The translations under genes and the position numbers were made by a program. The notes beneath the pieces were generated by a model. It did not search any database. It was not told the DNA's origin and was given only the letters and a program-made list of their open reading frames with translations. From Vibrio bivalvicida (GTDB lineage: Bacteria > Pseudomonadota > Gammaproteobacteria > Enterobacterales > Vibrionaceae): a DNA stretch of 64,000 bases. Each line of letters opens with the position of its first letter. The first letter of the stretch is position 1. Location: the NCBI RefSeq assembly GCF_001399455.2, contig NZ_LLEI02000083.1, forward strand, positions 62,001 to 126,000, in the 5' to 3' direction. Below, in pieces: positions 18,176 to 26,918 of this stretch.

Positions 18176-19656
18176 TGAGCACAGAAGCTGAAAATCAAGC
18201 CCAGCCGGCGGAAGCTGCGGAAGGTACGCTTAGTTTTCTAGACAGAGCAATTGAAGCAACGACTCAGACTCCGGCTGATACTACAAAAGAACTCTTTTCT
18301 GTCCTCGCTGAGCAGGCGCTGACAGGTACTGTCACTTGGGATAAGAACTTAACCAAGACCATTGAAAACGCAATCTCTGAGATCGACAAAAAGCTTTCTA
18401 GCCAACTTTCTCAAGTTATGCAGCAAGATGACTTCCAAAAACTGGAGGGTTCATGGCGTGGTCTACAAAAGCTTGTCAAAGAGAGTGAATTGGGCCGTGA
18501 CCTTAAAATTAAAATGGTCGATTTCACTCAAGAAGAGCTACTAGAGCAATTCGAAGATGCACCAGCTATTGACCGTAGCCCACTGTTTAATGCAGTTTAC
18601 CAAGGCGAATTTGGTACAGCTGGTGGTGAACCTTACGGTACATTTATCGGCGACTACGAGTTCAGCGCAAAAGATGAAGACGTAGCTCTACTTCGTTACA
18701 TGGGTGAAGTTGCAGCTGCGTGTCACGCTCCATTTGTTGCCGCTGCAAATGCACAAATGTTTGAGTTCAACGATTTCACTACCTTTGATGAAGGTAAGCC
18801 AGTTGCTGCTGGTTTCGATTCACCTGCTTATGCTGCGTGGAACTCTTTCCGCGAAAGTGATGACGCGCGCTACGTAACGCTAACACTGCCCCGCACTATG
18901 GCTCGTCTACCATATGGCGATAAAGGTCTAAGTACCAACCTGTTCAACTACGAAGAGCTAGGTACAGATATGGATGGTAACCCAAACCCTGCAAACAATG
19001 ATGAGCTCGTTTGGTCAAATGCGGCTTACGACCTTGGCCTTAAGATGACGCAAGCTTACACAGCATCTGGTTGGTGTACGGCTATTCGTGGTCTAGACAA
19101 TGGCGGTAAAGTAGAAAACCTGCCAAACCTAACGTACAAAACTGAAGCTGGTGACTTGGTACAACAGTGTCCAACTGAAGTTAACTTAACTGACGAACGT
19201 GAAAAAGAGCTAAGTGACTTAGGTTTCTTGCCTCTCGTTCACTACAAAAACTCAAACTACGGCGTGTTTATTGGTGGTCAAACGACACAAAAACCAAAAA
19301 CATTCACCGACCCAGATGCAACAGCAAACGCCGCAATCTCTGCTCGTCTGCCTTACATCATGGCAAGTGGCCGTATCGCTCACTACTTGAAGGTTATGGG
19401 TCGTGACAAGCTAGGTTCAAACCTAGAGGCTCCGGATATCCAACGTGAACTTCAACTTTGGATTGACCAATACACCAACGCAGGTGCCATTGGTAACGAG
19501 CAACGAGCGAAAACCCCATTAGCTGAATCTCGTATCGAGGTAGTAGAACAGCCAGGCCGCCCAGGTTCATATTCTGCGGTCGCCCATCTACGCCCATGGC
19601 TACAACTTGAAGAACTAACGACCTCAGTTCGAATGGTCGCTAAGATTCCAGGCTAA
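18175..19656 (+). CDS. tssC: T6SS contractile sheath large subunit TssC
   Basis: The 493-residue protein is a typical TssC/VipB: WRGLQKLVKESELG, GEFGTAGGEPYGTFIGDYEF, a tripeptide-rich TLPRTMARLPYG segment, and RIAHYLKVMGRDKLG near the C-terminus. It pairs with TssB in the sheath, which ClpV disassembles after contraction. Start and tssB stop overlap by one base. A strong hairpin with a T run follows 11 bases after the stop codon, unlike any other junction in this operon. Confidence 0.97.
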   Translation: MSTEAENQAQPAEAAEGTLSFLDRAIEATTQTPADTTKELFSVLAEQALTGTVTWDKNLTKTIENAISEIDKKLSSQLSQVMQQDDFQKLEGSWRGLQKLVKESELGRDLKIKMVDFTQEELLEQFEDAPAIDRSPLFNAVYQGEFGTAGGEPYGTFIGDYEFSAKDEDVALLRYMGEVAAACHAPFVAAANAQMFEFNDFTTFDEGKPVAAGFDSPAYAAWNSFRESDDARYVTLTLPRTMARLPYGDKGLSTNLFNYEELGTDMDGNPNPANNDELVWSNAAYDLGLKMTQAYTASGWCTAIRGLDNGGKVENLPNLTYKTEAGDLVQQCPTEVNLTDEREKELSDLGFLPLVHYKNSNYGVFIGGQTTQKPKTFTDPDATANAAISARLPYIMASGRIAHYLKVMGRDKLGSNLEAPDIQRELQLWIDQYTNAGAIGNEQRAKTPLAESRIEVVEQPGRPGSYSAVAHLRPWLQLEELTTSVRMVAKIPG

Positions 19657-19666
19657 ACCAGAACAA

Positions 19667-19696
19667 AGGCCGGCTTCGTCCGGCCTATTTTTTCTC
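19667..19696 (+). terminator. Intra-operon terminator/attenuator after tssC
   Basis: A GC-rich 7-bp stem (AGGCCGG with CCGGCCT, 19667-19673 and 19680-19686) with a CTTCGT loop is followed by ATTTTTTCTC. It has all parts of a Rho-independent terminator yet lies inside the T6SS gene series. Partial read-through would set high hcp-tssB-tssC and lower downstream expression. Confidence 0.8.
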
Positions 19697-19710
19697 TTTA
19701 TTCTTAGGAC

Positions 19711-21111
19711 ATGATGAATTTGAACATCAATTCAGAATGGCAACGGAATTTTGCCGGATTAGACACCACAGACAACGACTTTTTAAAAGAGTCGCTATCT
19801 CTGCTGTCTGAGATCGCTCCGCAAGCACTCGAAAGCAAAGGTAACCTAACGATTATTCTTGCTCAATTGATCACCGAACTGGATAGCAGTATCTCAAAGC
19901 AACTTGATCAGATATTGCACCACAAAGATTTTGAAGCTCTCCACAGCAGTTGGCTGGGCCTCGAAGGCTTGTCTAAACTTCCCGTCAACAAACAGCGCAC
20001 CAAACTAAAGCTGCTTGATATGGATTGGGCGGAGGTGTCTAACGATGTCAACCAGGCTTATACTGTTAAAAGCTCCGAGCTATACAACAAAATTGGTAAC
20101 AAAGAGTTGAATACCTTGGGTGGTCACCCATTTGGTAGCATTGTTTTCACACACAAAATCTCTCTTGATATGGATTTTGATGCGGATTACGACGATCTGT
20201 TTACCCTTGAGCTGCTAGGAAAGCTCGGTGAAGTCACTCTCTGTCCGATGCTATTTGCTCCTGACGACTATTTTTTCGTTCAACCGAGTGCCGATTGGAT
20301 TTCGGATACGAATCGAATTGAAAAAATCCTCAGTGGAGACGACTACAAGCCTTGGCAAGAATTAAGACTGAAAACTTCGTCCAAGTTTGTTGGATTAGTC
20401 ATGCCATCTATTCGCATGCGCCATCGCTACAAAAATGCCAAGGTTGGATTTATCTACAATGAATCTGGTCAAGGGCTGTGGGGTAACGCAGCATTTGCTT
20501 TTGCCGCAACAATTATGCGTGAGCACCACAGAGTCAATTGGTTTGGTTTTTTGAAATCACGTTGGAACGATAAAGCGCAAGGTGCCTTAGTCAATTTAGA
20601 GCACCACGAGAGCCAATACCTTTCTCATCCGGAAACCGATGTGGTTTTGTTTGGTCAGATTTCAACGTTTTACGCTCAGAATGGGTTTATTCCTCTGACT
20701 AAAAGTGCCCTTAGCGAAAAGTTTTACTTCAACGGCAATAACTCAATCTGGCAAAGTAACACTCAAACAGACAACGAAAAGGTTCTGACCCAGCTCCAAA
20801 CAAGTTTGATGTCTTGTCGTATTGCGCACTACTTGAAGGTTCAAGTGCGAGAAATGATAGGCAACTTCAATACGGCGTCTGAATGTGAGCTGTTTCTGAC
20901 TCATTGGATAGAAAAGTTTTCTAGTAATGTCTCTTTTGCTAATGAAGAAACACTTTCGAAGTACCCTCTTAGCTTTGCGAAAATCAGTGTCTCCGAATCT
21001 CCGCATCACAAAGGTAGTTTTTCTTGTACTCTGCGTATTGTGCCTCAGTATCAATATGATCATTTCACAGGTGAAGTCGTTTTAACGACCGAACTCGATG
21101 AGGTGGCGTAA
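19711..21111 (+). CDS. TssC paralogue (second, divergent TssC-like protein)
   Basis: The 466-residue protein is a divergent homologue of TssC. It shares the N-terminal helical repeat (QLDQILHHKDFEALHSSWLG), the GGHPFGSIV segment, VMPSIRMRHRY in place of the TssC LPRTMARLPYG block, and RIAHYLKVQVREMIG. Several sheath segments of true TssC differ strongly. Because it is expressed after the terminator with baseplate genes, it may be a low-copy component, for example a sheath-baseplate adaptor or cap. That is inference. Two consecutive ATGs (19711 and 19714) are possible starts; AGGA spacing slightly favours the second. The stop overlaps tssE (TAATG). Confidence 0.85.
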   Translation: MMNLNINSEWQRNFAGLDTTDNDFLKESLSLLSEIAPQALESKGNLTIILAQLITELDSSISKQLDQILHHKDFEALHSSWLGLEGLSKLPVNKQRTKLKLLDMDWAEVSNDVNQAYTVKSSELYNKIGNKELNTLGGHPFGSIVFTHKISLDMDFDADYDDLFTLELLGKLGEVTLCPMLFAPDDYFFVQPSADWISDTNRIEKILSGDDYKPWQELRLKTSSKFVGLVMPSIRMRHRYKNAKVGFIYNESGQGLWGNAAFAFAATIMREHHRVNWFGFLKSRWNDKAQGALVNLEHHESQYLSHPETDVVLFGQISTFYAQNGFIPLTKSALSEKFYFNGNNSIWQSNTQTDNEKVLTQLQTSLMSCRIAHYLKVQVREMIGNFNTASECELFLTHWIEKFSSNVSFANEETLSKYPLSFAKISVSESPHHKGSFSCTLRIVPQYQYDHFTGEVVLTTELDEVA

Positions 21112-21536
21112 TGAGCTTTTGGAGAACGTTTGTGCAACCCCATGATGTTTCTGGGCCAAATGACGATATCGAAGACATCAAGTACAACCTGACGAAACTC
21201 CTTGAGTCAGAGGCGTCTTTGCTCGAAATAGATGATCGATTTATAGAGCTCCAGCGCTCTAACTTCCGTTATGGCATTGAAGATGTACAACTGCTGAGTG
21301 CAAGTCTCGATCAAGCTCAACTAGCGCTACGCCTAGAAAACTACATCAAGCACTTCGAACCTAGATTGACTAATGTCATGGTCGAGCTTGGTGAGCGTAA
21401 AGAGAACGAAAACGCCATAGCATTCAACATTGTTGCAAAAGCCAAAACCACTCAAGGAGAAACCGAGTTGGTATTTGACTCAAAAATTTCACTGAATGAT
21501 TTAAGAACTCTAATGACGGAGGACAGTTATGAGTGA
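21111..21536 (+). CDS. tssE: T6SS baseplate wedge protein TssE
   Basis: The 141-residue protein has the gp25-like fold of baseplate wedges. The conserved core helix-strand motif LENYIKHFEPRLTNVMVELG lies at about residues 72-91. It probably nucleates sheath polymerisation with TssF, TssG and TssK. It overlaps the previous gene by one base and tssF by eight bases, which indicates coupled translation. Confidence 0.92.
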   Translation: MSFWRTFVQPHDVSGPNDDIEDIKYNLTKLLESEASLLEIDDRFIELQRSNFRYGIEDVQLLSASLDQAQLALRLENYIKHFEPRLTNVMVELGERKENENAIAFNIVAKAKTTQGETELVFDSKISLNDLRTLMTEDSYE

Positions 21537-23280
21537 TCCGTTGTTAAGGTATTTCGAACAGGAACTGACCCTTGTAAGACGCGCGTTAGGTCAATTTGGA
21601 CATCAACACCCGACTCACGCCGATCGTTTAAACATACACCAAGGGCAAATAGAAGACCCAAGTCTTGCAAGATTGCTTGACGGTGTTGCGCTCCTTAACG
21701 CAACGGTAGAAAAAAAGCTGTCTGATCAGCTACCAGAAGTCGTCGAAGGATTACTTGGCGTTTTATACCCAAGTTATATTCAAACAGTGCCAAGTATCGC
21801 TTACCTTCAGCTTGATGAAAACGCTGAACTTGCAGAGTCTGTTACGCTACCTAAAGGTGCACAGTTTTCAGCAATAGCTCAGAATCAAAACTGCTCATTC
21901 ACGACCATAGACGAGCTAAAAACCACCTCGTTTAAGCTGATTGATACAACGGCCTCAAGCGCCCCATTCAGATTCAATCGCCCCCAAGGTACAGAACAAA
22001 CAACCGCCGTTATCCAATTGAGTTTCTCGACCAATGACCCAGATGTGCATTTCTCTTCTCTCGATTGTGATGACCTCGATTTTTTTGTTCAAGGTTTTGA
22101 AAACAATGCAGACTCTCTGGTTGAATTACTACTTGCAGAAACCCTAGCGATTTCTATTTCGGATGCCGCTTGCGAAAAACACATCGTGCTTGAACCCGAA
22201 CGTTTAAAAAGCAGAATCAGCGATGCCAATTTCCAGTTTCTCCCACAGAAAGGCAATCAGTTTGCCGGCTATCAATTGATCAGTGAGTTCTTCTTTTTTA
22301 AAGAAAAGCGTCAGTTTTTCCGTCTTAAAGAGTTCGGCCGAGCCATTAAGCACTTCGATACATCAAAGGTTGTATTAAATCTGTTTATGCATAGCTTGCC
22401 AACTGAGTTCATGCGCCTATTCGACAACCAAGTGTTTAAATTGAATATTGTTCCAGCGATCAATTTATTCGAGCAAACTGGTGAGCCGACAACATACGAC
22501 CAGCGTAGTTTAAGTATACCGGTCAATGCTGATGCACACAGTGACAGCGATATTGAGATTGTCGAAGTGAAAGAGGTGTTTGAAATTACCTCTATGGGAG
22601 AGAAAACCTTAACTCCACTTTTCAAAGACAGTTACCGCTCAGACCCAAAAGCTGATCATTGGCAGTGCACTCGCAGCAGCGACAATGAGTTTCGTCTCGC
22701 GATCAGCTTAAACAACCAGCAAGAACTCGAATTCAACAAGTTGTATGGAACGCGGTTATTGTGTACCAATGGTAAACGAGCTTGTGCGGTTCAAGGCAAT
22801 TTTGAATGCTTAGAAAGTATCGATTTACCAGGTGAGTTCAGCCCAATTTATCCGCCATCGGCTCCTATTGCTAGAGAACAAGACCCGCACTTGCACTGGC
22901 AATTTATTGCCCTGCTTAACGCAAACTTTGTTTCTCTACTTCATGCAGAGCACCCAGAAGAAGCTTTAAAGAGAATGCTGCGCTTGTGTAGCCGAAGCCA
23001 GATCTCTGCAGATGAAATTCAAACCATCCGCAGCGTCAACATCCGTTCTCAAGTTTCAGCGTTAAGAATTCTTGGTAAGAATGTTTTCTCTCCTGGTACA
23101 GAAATCGAGATTACATTGGATACCACAAGTGGGTACTTAGCATTCAGCGACGTACTAAACCGCTTTTTCCAACAATTTTGTAGTTTCGATCGCTATATTC
23201 AATTGTCAATTAAGGTCTACGGCCGCGACGGTTATGTAAAGCGCTACCCAAAAATTCACGGCAGCCAGAATGCCATGTAA
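21529..23280 (+). CDS. tssF: T6SS baseplate protein TssF
   Basis: The 583-residue protein matches TssF/VasA: the N-terminal YFEQELTLVRRALGQFG, DPSLARLLDGVALL and LLGVLYPSYIQTVPS segments are family hallmarks, as is the C-terminal RFFQQFCSFDRYIQL region. TssF and TssG form a wedge of the baseplate with TssE. GGAGGA lies five bases before the ATG inside the end of tssE. Confidence 0.94.
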   Translation: MSDPLLRYFEQELTLVRRALGQFGHQHPTHADRLNIHQGQIEDPSLARLLDGVALLNATVEKKLSDQLPEVVEGLLGVLYPSYIQTVPSIAYLQLDENAELAESVTLPKGAQFSAIAQNQNCSFTTIDELKTTSFKLIDTTASSAPFRFNRPQGTEQTTAVIQLSFSTNDPDVHFSSLDCDDLDFFVQGFENNADSLVELLLAETLAISISDAACEKHIVLEPERLKSRISDANFQFLPQKGNQFAGYQLISEFFFFKEKRQFFRLKEFGRAIKHFDTSKVVLNLFMHSLPTEFMRLFDNQVFKLNIVPAINLFEQTGEPTTYDQRSLSIPVNADAHSDSDIEIVEVKEVFEITSMGEKTLTPLFKDSYRSDPKADHWQCTRSSDNEFRLAISLNNQQELEFNKLYGTRLLCTNGKRACAVQGNFECLESIDLPGEFSPIYPPSAPIAREQDPHLHWQFIALLNANFVSLLHAEHPEEALKRMLRLCSRSQISADEIQTIRSVNIRSQVSALRILGKNVFSPGTEIEITLDTTSGYLAFSDVLNRFFQQFCSFDRYIQLSIKVYGRDGYVKRYPKIHGSQNAM

Positions 23281-23295
23281 GGTGGGTTGAAGAAA

Positions 23296-24225
23296 ATGAA
23301 TGTAGTTAACGACCTAACGAACAACACTGAGAAATACGATTTTGCTCAAGCTATGAGGCTGCTATCGCACTTCATTACTCAGTCAGATCAGCGAATCCGA
23401 CTGGTGCTCAAAGCTGAGGCGATGCCAACTGGGGATGCAAGCGAAATCCAGTATTTCTCTTTAAAAAATAATAACGCGAAACTACGACTGGCGAAACAGG
23501 CCTTATCTGGTGTTAAAGGGGTAATCCCCTACTACATTTACGAAGAGCTTCTGGCCGCGCTTCATGATGATGATCACGCACTTAAAGATTTTCTAGACGT
23601 GTTTAACCAAAGATATTTTGAGTTAATAGCACAACTCGAAACATCACCTTGGTTAGTGGTACAGAACGAACTTCATCCAGAGAAAACACGGTTGCTAAAC
23701 CAAATAGCAGCGCTCAACGACCAACATGGCAACTTCTTCCAATACGCTTTTTTACTTGGGCAAAGCAGTAGAAACCTCGCTAGCCTAGAGCAGATGTTAA
23801 ATGACTACTTCCCTTTCGACATCGAAGTGGCAGCAAAGCAGCAAGAACGTCGCCAACTGCCGGTGGACTCATTAACCAAGTTAGGCGTAAACCGAACTTA
23901 TAACAGCCGCATTGGCCAAGGTTTCCTGATTGGTAAAACTTGTTTAACACACTTTAATCATTTGGTTGTGTCTATTAAGCCAGCCAATGAACAAGACCTT
24001 ATTGATATTCAAAACGACCGAATGTTAGCAACCAGTATGCGTGAACTCATTCAGCATTATCTACGCGATAACACTCCCGTTTCGATTTATCTTAAGGTCA
24101 AACGCGAATACCTATCGCGACCAAAACTTTCCAGCAACATCAACCGTGCCGCCAAACTGGGAGAGGTAGATTGCCTTGCACCGGAACGTAAGCCGCACAA
24201 AATGATTAGTATCTTGCTCAAATGA
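23296..24225 (+). CDS. tssG: T6SS baseplate protein TssG
   Basis: The protein of about 309 residues matches the TssG/VasB family: YDFAQAMRLL near the start, AKQALSGVKGVIPYYIYEEL, and a C-terminal GQGFLIGKTCLTHFNHL region. It is a partner of TssF in the baseplate. An in-frame TTG nine bases upstream sits too close to the AAGGTG sequence; the ATG at 23296 is taken but is somewhat far from it, so the exact start is uncertain by three codons. Confidence 0.92.
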   Translation: MNVVNDLTNNTEKYDFAQAMRLLSHFITQSDQRIRLVLKAEAMPTGDASEIQYFSLKNNNAKLRLAKQALSGVKGVIPYYIYEELLAALHDDDHALKDFLDVFNQRYFELIAQLETSPWLVVQNELHPEKTRLLNQIAALNDQHGNFFQYAFLLGQSSRNLASLEQMLNDYFPFDIEVAAKQQERRQLPVDSLTKLGVNRTYNSRIGQGFLIGKTCLTHFNHLVVSIKPANEQDLIDIQNDRMLATSMRELIQHYLRDNTPVSIYLKVKREYLSRPKLSSNINRAAKLGEVDCLAPERKPHKMISILLK

Positions 24226-24280
24226 TGGAAACAATCCGTAACTTCGTTGTTTTGATGCTTCGAAATACAAGGAAAACAGT

Positions 24281-26893
24281 ATGACACAAGTAACACTGAC
24301 CAATTTAGTCGCCAAACTATCTCCCGAGCTGAAACAAGCTCTTGAAGTATCTGCCGGAGCCGCCATGAATCAGGGCGTTCCTTCTATTGAAATTGAGCAT
24401 TGGTTGCTTCAACTCATCTCTCAGCAAGATGCTAACCTAAACAACTTGATGCAATCGCAAAAGTTGTCTCAAGATAGCCTTGTGAATGAGCTATCAACGA
24501 AAATAGCCCGCCTACCTAAAGGTAGTGAAGGTCAGCCTACATTGAGTCATGGCCTGACAGAGCTCATTAAAGACGCTTGGATGATCGCTTCTGTTAACTA
24601 TGGACATGGAGAAGTGATCAGCTTGCACCTAGTTCAAGCTTTAATGCAGCAGAACGTTCTGGGTGTCAGTACGTTGCAACTTGAAAGCCTGCAGTCAGTG
24701 TCACTAGAATCATTACAAGGTCTTATTAACAAAACAGCGGTTGCTCGTAGCAAAACGACATCGATTGAAGGTGGCGCTGCCGCTGGCCAATCAACCGCAA
24801 ATGATGCCTTAAGTAAATACACGATCAACCTTACCCAACAAGCTATTGACGGCAAGATTGATCCAATTTCTGGTCGAAACGCAGAGGTACGTAAAGCGGT
24901 CGATATTCTTTGCCGAAAACGTCAGAATAACCCGATCATGGTGGGTGAGCCAGGCGTTGGTAAGACAGCGGTTGTGGAAGGTCTAGCATTAAGAATCGCT
25001 GCCGATGAAGTACCCGGCGCTCTTCAAGGCGTTCAGATTCACTCGCTTGATCTCGGCCTGCTACAAGCGGGCGCGAGTGTCAAAGGTGAGTTTGAAAACC
25101 GCCTAAAAGATGTCATCAATGAAGTTAAAAACAGCGAAGTGCCTATTATCGTCTTTATAGATGAGGCGCACACATTGATCGGCGCTGGTGGCGCAGCAGG
25201 TCAAAATGATGCCGCAAACTTGCTAAAACCTGCTCTTGCCCGAGGTGAGTTCAAGACTATCGCCGCGACAACTTGGGCTGAGTACAAAAAATACTTTGAA
25301 AAAGATCCTGCCCTTACTCGTCGTTTCCAAGTAGTTTCGATTGAAGAGCCCAATGCAGACGATGCAAAGCAAATGCTTCGTGGTATCGCAGCATCTTTGC
25401 AAAAACACCACGGTGCATTTATTGCCGAAACAGCTATTGATGCAGCGGTCAACCTGTCTATCCGTTACCTACCTAGTCGTCAATTGCCTGACAAGGCAAT
25501 CAGTCTGCTCGATACCGCTAGTGCTCGTATCGCCCTGACTCAAGGTGCTAAACCAGAAGTAATTGAAACACTAGAGCAAGCCATCCGCTACCAAAATAAC
25601 GAGAAAGCAGCGCTAGAGAAAGAGAATGCGCTGTTTGGTATTGCGGAAGAAGAAATCGCTGAAATCACCACTGAAATCGAGGCCAATGAAACTGAGCTTC
25701 AGGCGCTGAATAGCCGTTGGGCACAAGAAGTTGAGCTAGTGGATCAAATCAAAGCGCTACAGGAAGATATCAGCAGCGCAGAAGGCGAAGAAAAAGGCAA
25801 CTTAGCTAAACAGAAAGAGCTTAACGACACGCTTGATAAACTGCACGAGCTTCAGGGCGAACTTCCTTTAGTCAATGCCATGGTCGATGACAATACTATC
25901 GCGCAGATTATTGCCAACTGGACAGGTATCCCTGTTGGCAACATGATGAGTGACGAAATTGCACGCCTACTTTCTCTTGAGGAACAGCTGGATAAACGTG
26001 TTATCGGTCAGGATGTGGCTAAGCAAGAGCTTGCGAAAGCCATCCGAATTTCACGCGCTGGCTTGACTGATAGCCGTAAACCAATTGGCGTGTTCCTAAT
26101 GTGTGGCCCAAGTGGGGTTGGTAAAACTGAAACCGCGATGGCACTTGCAGAGCAGCTATACGGTGGAAGCAATGATCTTACCGTTATCAACATGACCGAG
26201 TTTAAGGAAGAGCATAAAATCTCTATGCTTCTTGGCTCTCCAGCAGGTTATGTGGGTTTTGGTGAAGGCGGTGTCTTAACCGAGGCTATTCGACGCAACC
26301 CATATTCAGTGCTGCTCCTAGACGAAATGGAGAAGGCTCATCCGGGTGTTCACGATTTGTTCTACCAGATTTTTGACAAGGGCCAAATCAAAGACAGTGA
26401 AGGTCGTACCGTCGACTTTAAAAACACCATTATCATCATGACTTCGAATGCCGCAGACCAAGCGATTTGCGATGCGTGTGAAGATCGTGAAGAGCGCATG
26501 ACCAACGAAGAGCTGTTAGAAAGTATTCGTCCTGATCTGCAGCACTACTTCAAACCCGCTTTCTTGGGACGCACAACCATTGTGCCATACTACCCTCTTA
26601 ACGATGAAGAGTTAGCTAAAATTACAGAAATCTCTCTTAACCGCATCAAAAAGAAACTGGCGGAGCAATACCAAGCAAGCTTCACTTGGGATAAGGGCTT
26701 TGTTGACTTTGTCGTTAACAAAAACACTGACCCAACAACTGGCGGTCGAGCTGTAGAGCAGATCATTAACCGCTCGTTAATGCCAAAGCTCGCTGAAGAA
26801 TGTATTAGCCGTTTAAGTCAACAACAGCCAATCACTCAGGTTTCTGTCGTTGCTGTCGCTAGTCCCGCAGGTTTTGAGCTAACTATCCAATAA
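24281..26893 (+). CDS. clpV: T6SS sheath-recycling AAA+ ATPase ClpV (TssH)
   Basis: The 870-residue Hsp100-type ATPase extracts TssC from contracted sheaths so they can be reused. It has an N-terminal Clp domain and two AAA+ modules. Walker A motifs are GEPGVGKT at about residue 221 and GPSGVGKT at about 608, with Walker B motifs IVFIDEAHTL and LLLDEMEKAH. A coiled-coil middle domain at about 430-530 lies between them. The N-terminus (LTNLVAKLSPELKQALEVSAG) is of the ClpV type, not ClpB. CAAGGAAAA precedes the ATG. Confidence 0.97.
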   Translation: MTQVTLTNLVAKLSPELKQALEVSAGAAMNQGVPSIEIEHWLLQLISQQDANLNNLMQSQKLSQDSLVNELSTKIARLPKGSEGQPTLSHGLTELIKDAWMIASVNYGHGEVISLHLVQALMQQNVLGVSTLQLESLQSVSLESLQGLINKTAVARSKTTSIEGGAAAGQSTANDALSKYTINLTQQAIDGKIDPISGRNAEVRKAVDILCRKRQNNPIMVGEPGVGKTAVVEGLALRIAADEVPGALQGVQIHSLDLGLLQAGASVKGEFENRLKDVINEVKNSEVPIIVFIDEAHTLIGAGGAAGQNDAANLLKPALARGEFKTIAATTWAEYKKYFEKDPALTRRFQVVSIEEPNADDAKQMLRGIAASLQKHHGAFIAETAIDAAVNLSIRYLPSRQLPDKAISLLDTASARIALTQGAKPEVIETLEQAIRYQNNEKAALEKENALFGIAEEEIAEITTEIEANETELQALNSRWAQEVELVDQIKALQEDISSAEGEEKGNLAKQKELNDTLDKLHELQGELPLVNAMVDDNTIAQIIANWTGIPVGNMMSDEIARLLSLEEQLDKRVIGQDVAKQELAKAIRISRAGLTDSRKPIGVFLMCGPSGVGKTETAMALAEQLYGGSNDLTVINMTEFKEEHKISMLLGSPAGYVGFGEGGVLTEAIRRNPYSVLLLDEMEKAHPGVHDLFYQIFDKGQIKDSEGRTVDFKNTIIIMTSNAADQAICDACEDREERMTNEELLESIRPDLQHYFKPAFLGRTTIVPYYPLNDEELAKITEISLNRIKKKLAEQYQASFTWDKGFVDFVVNKNTDPTTGGRAVEQIINRSLMPKLAEECISRLSQQQPITQVSVVAVASPAGFELTIQ

Positions 26894-26918
26894 AGTGTCG
26901 TAAAGGAAAGCAGTAAGT

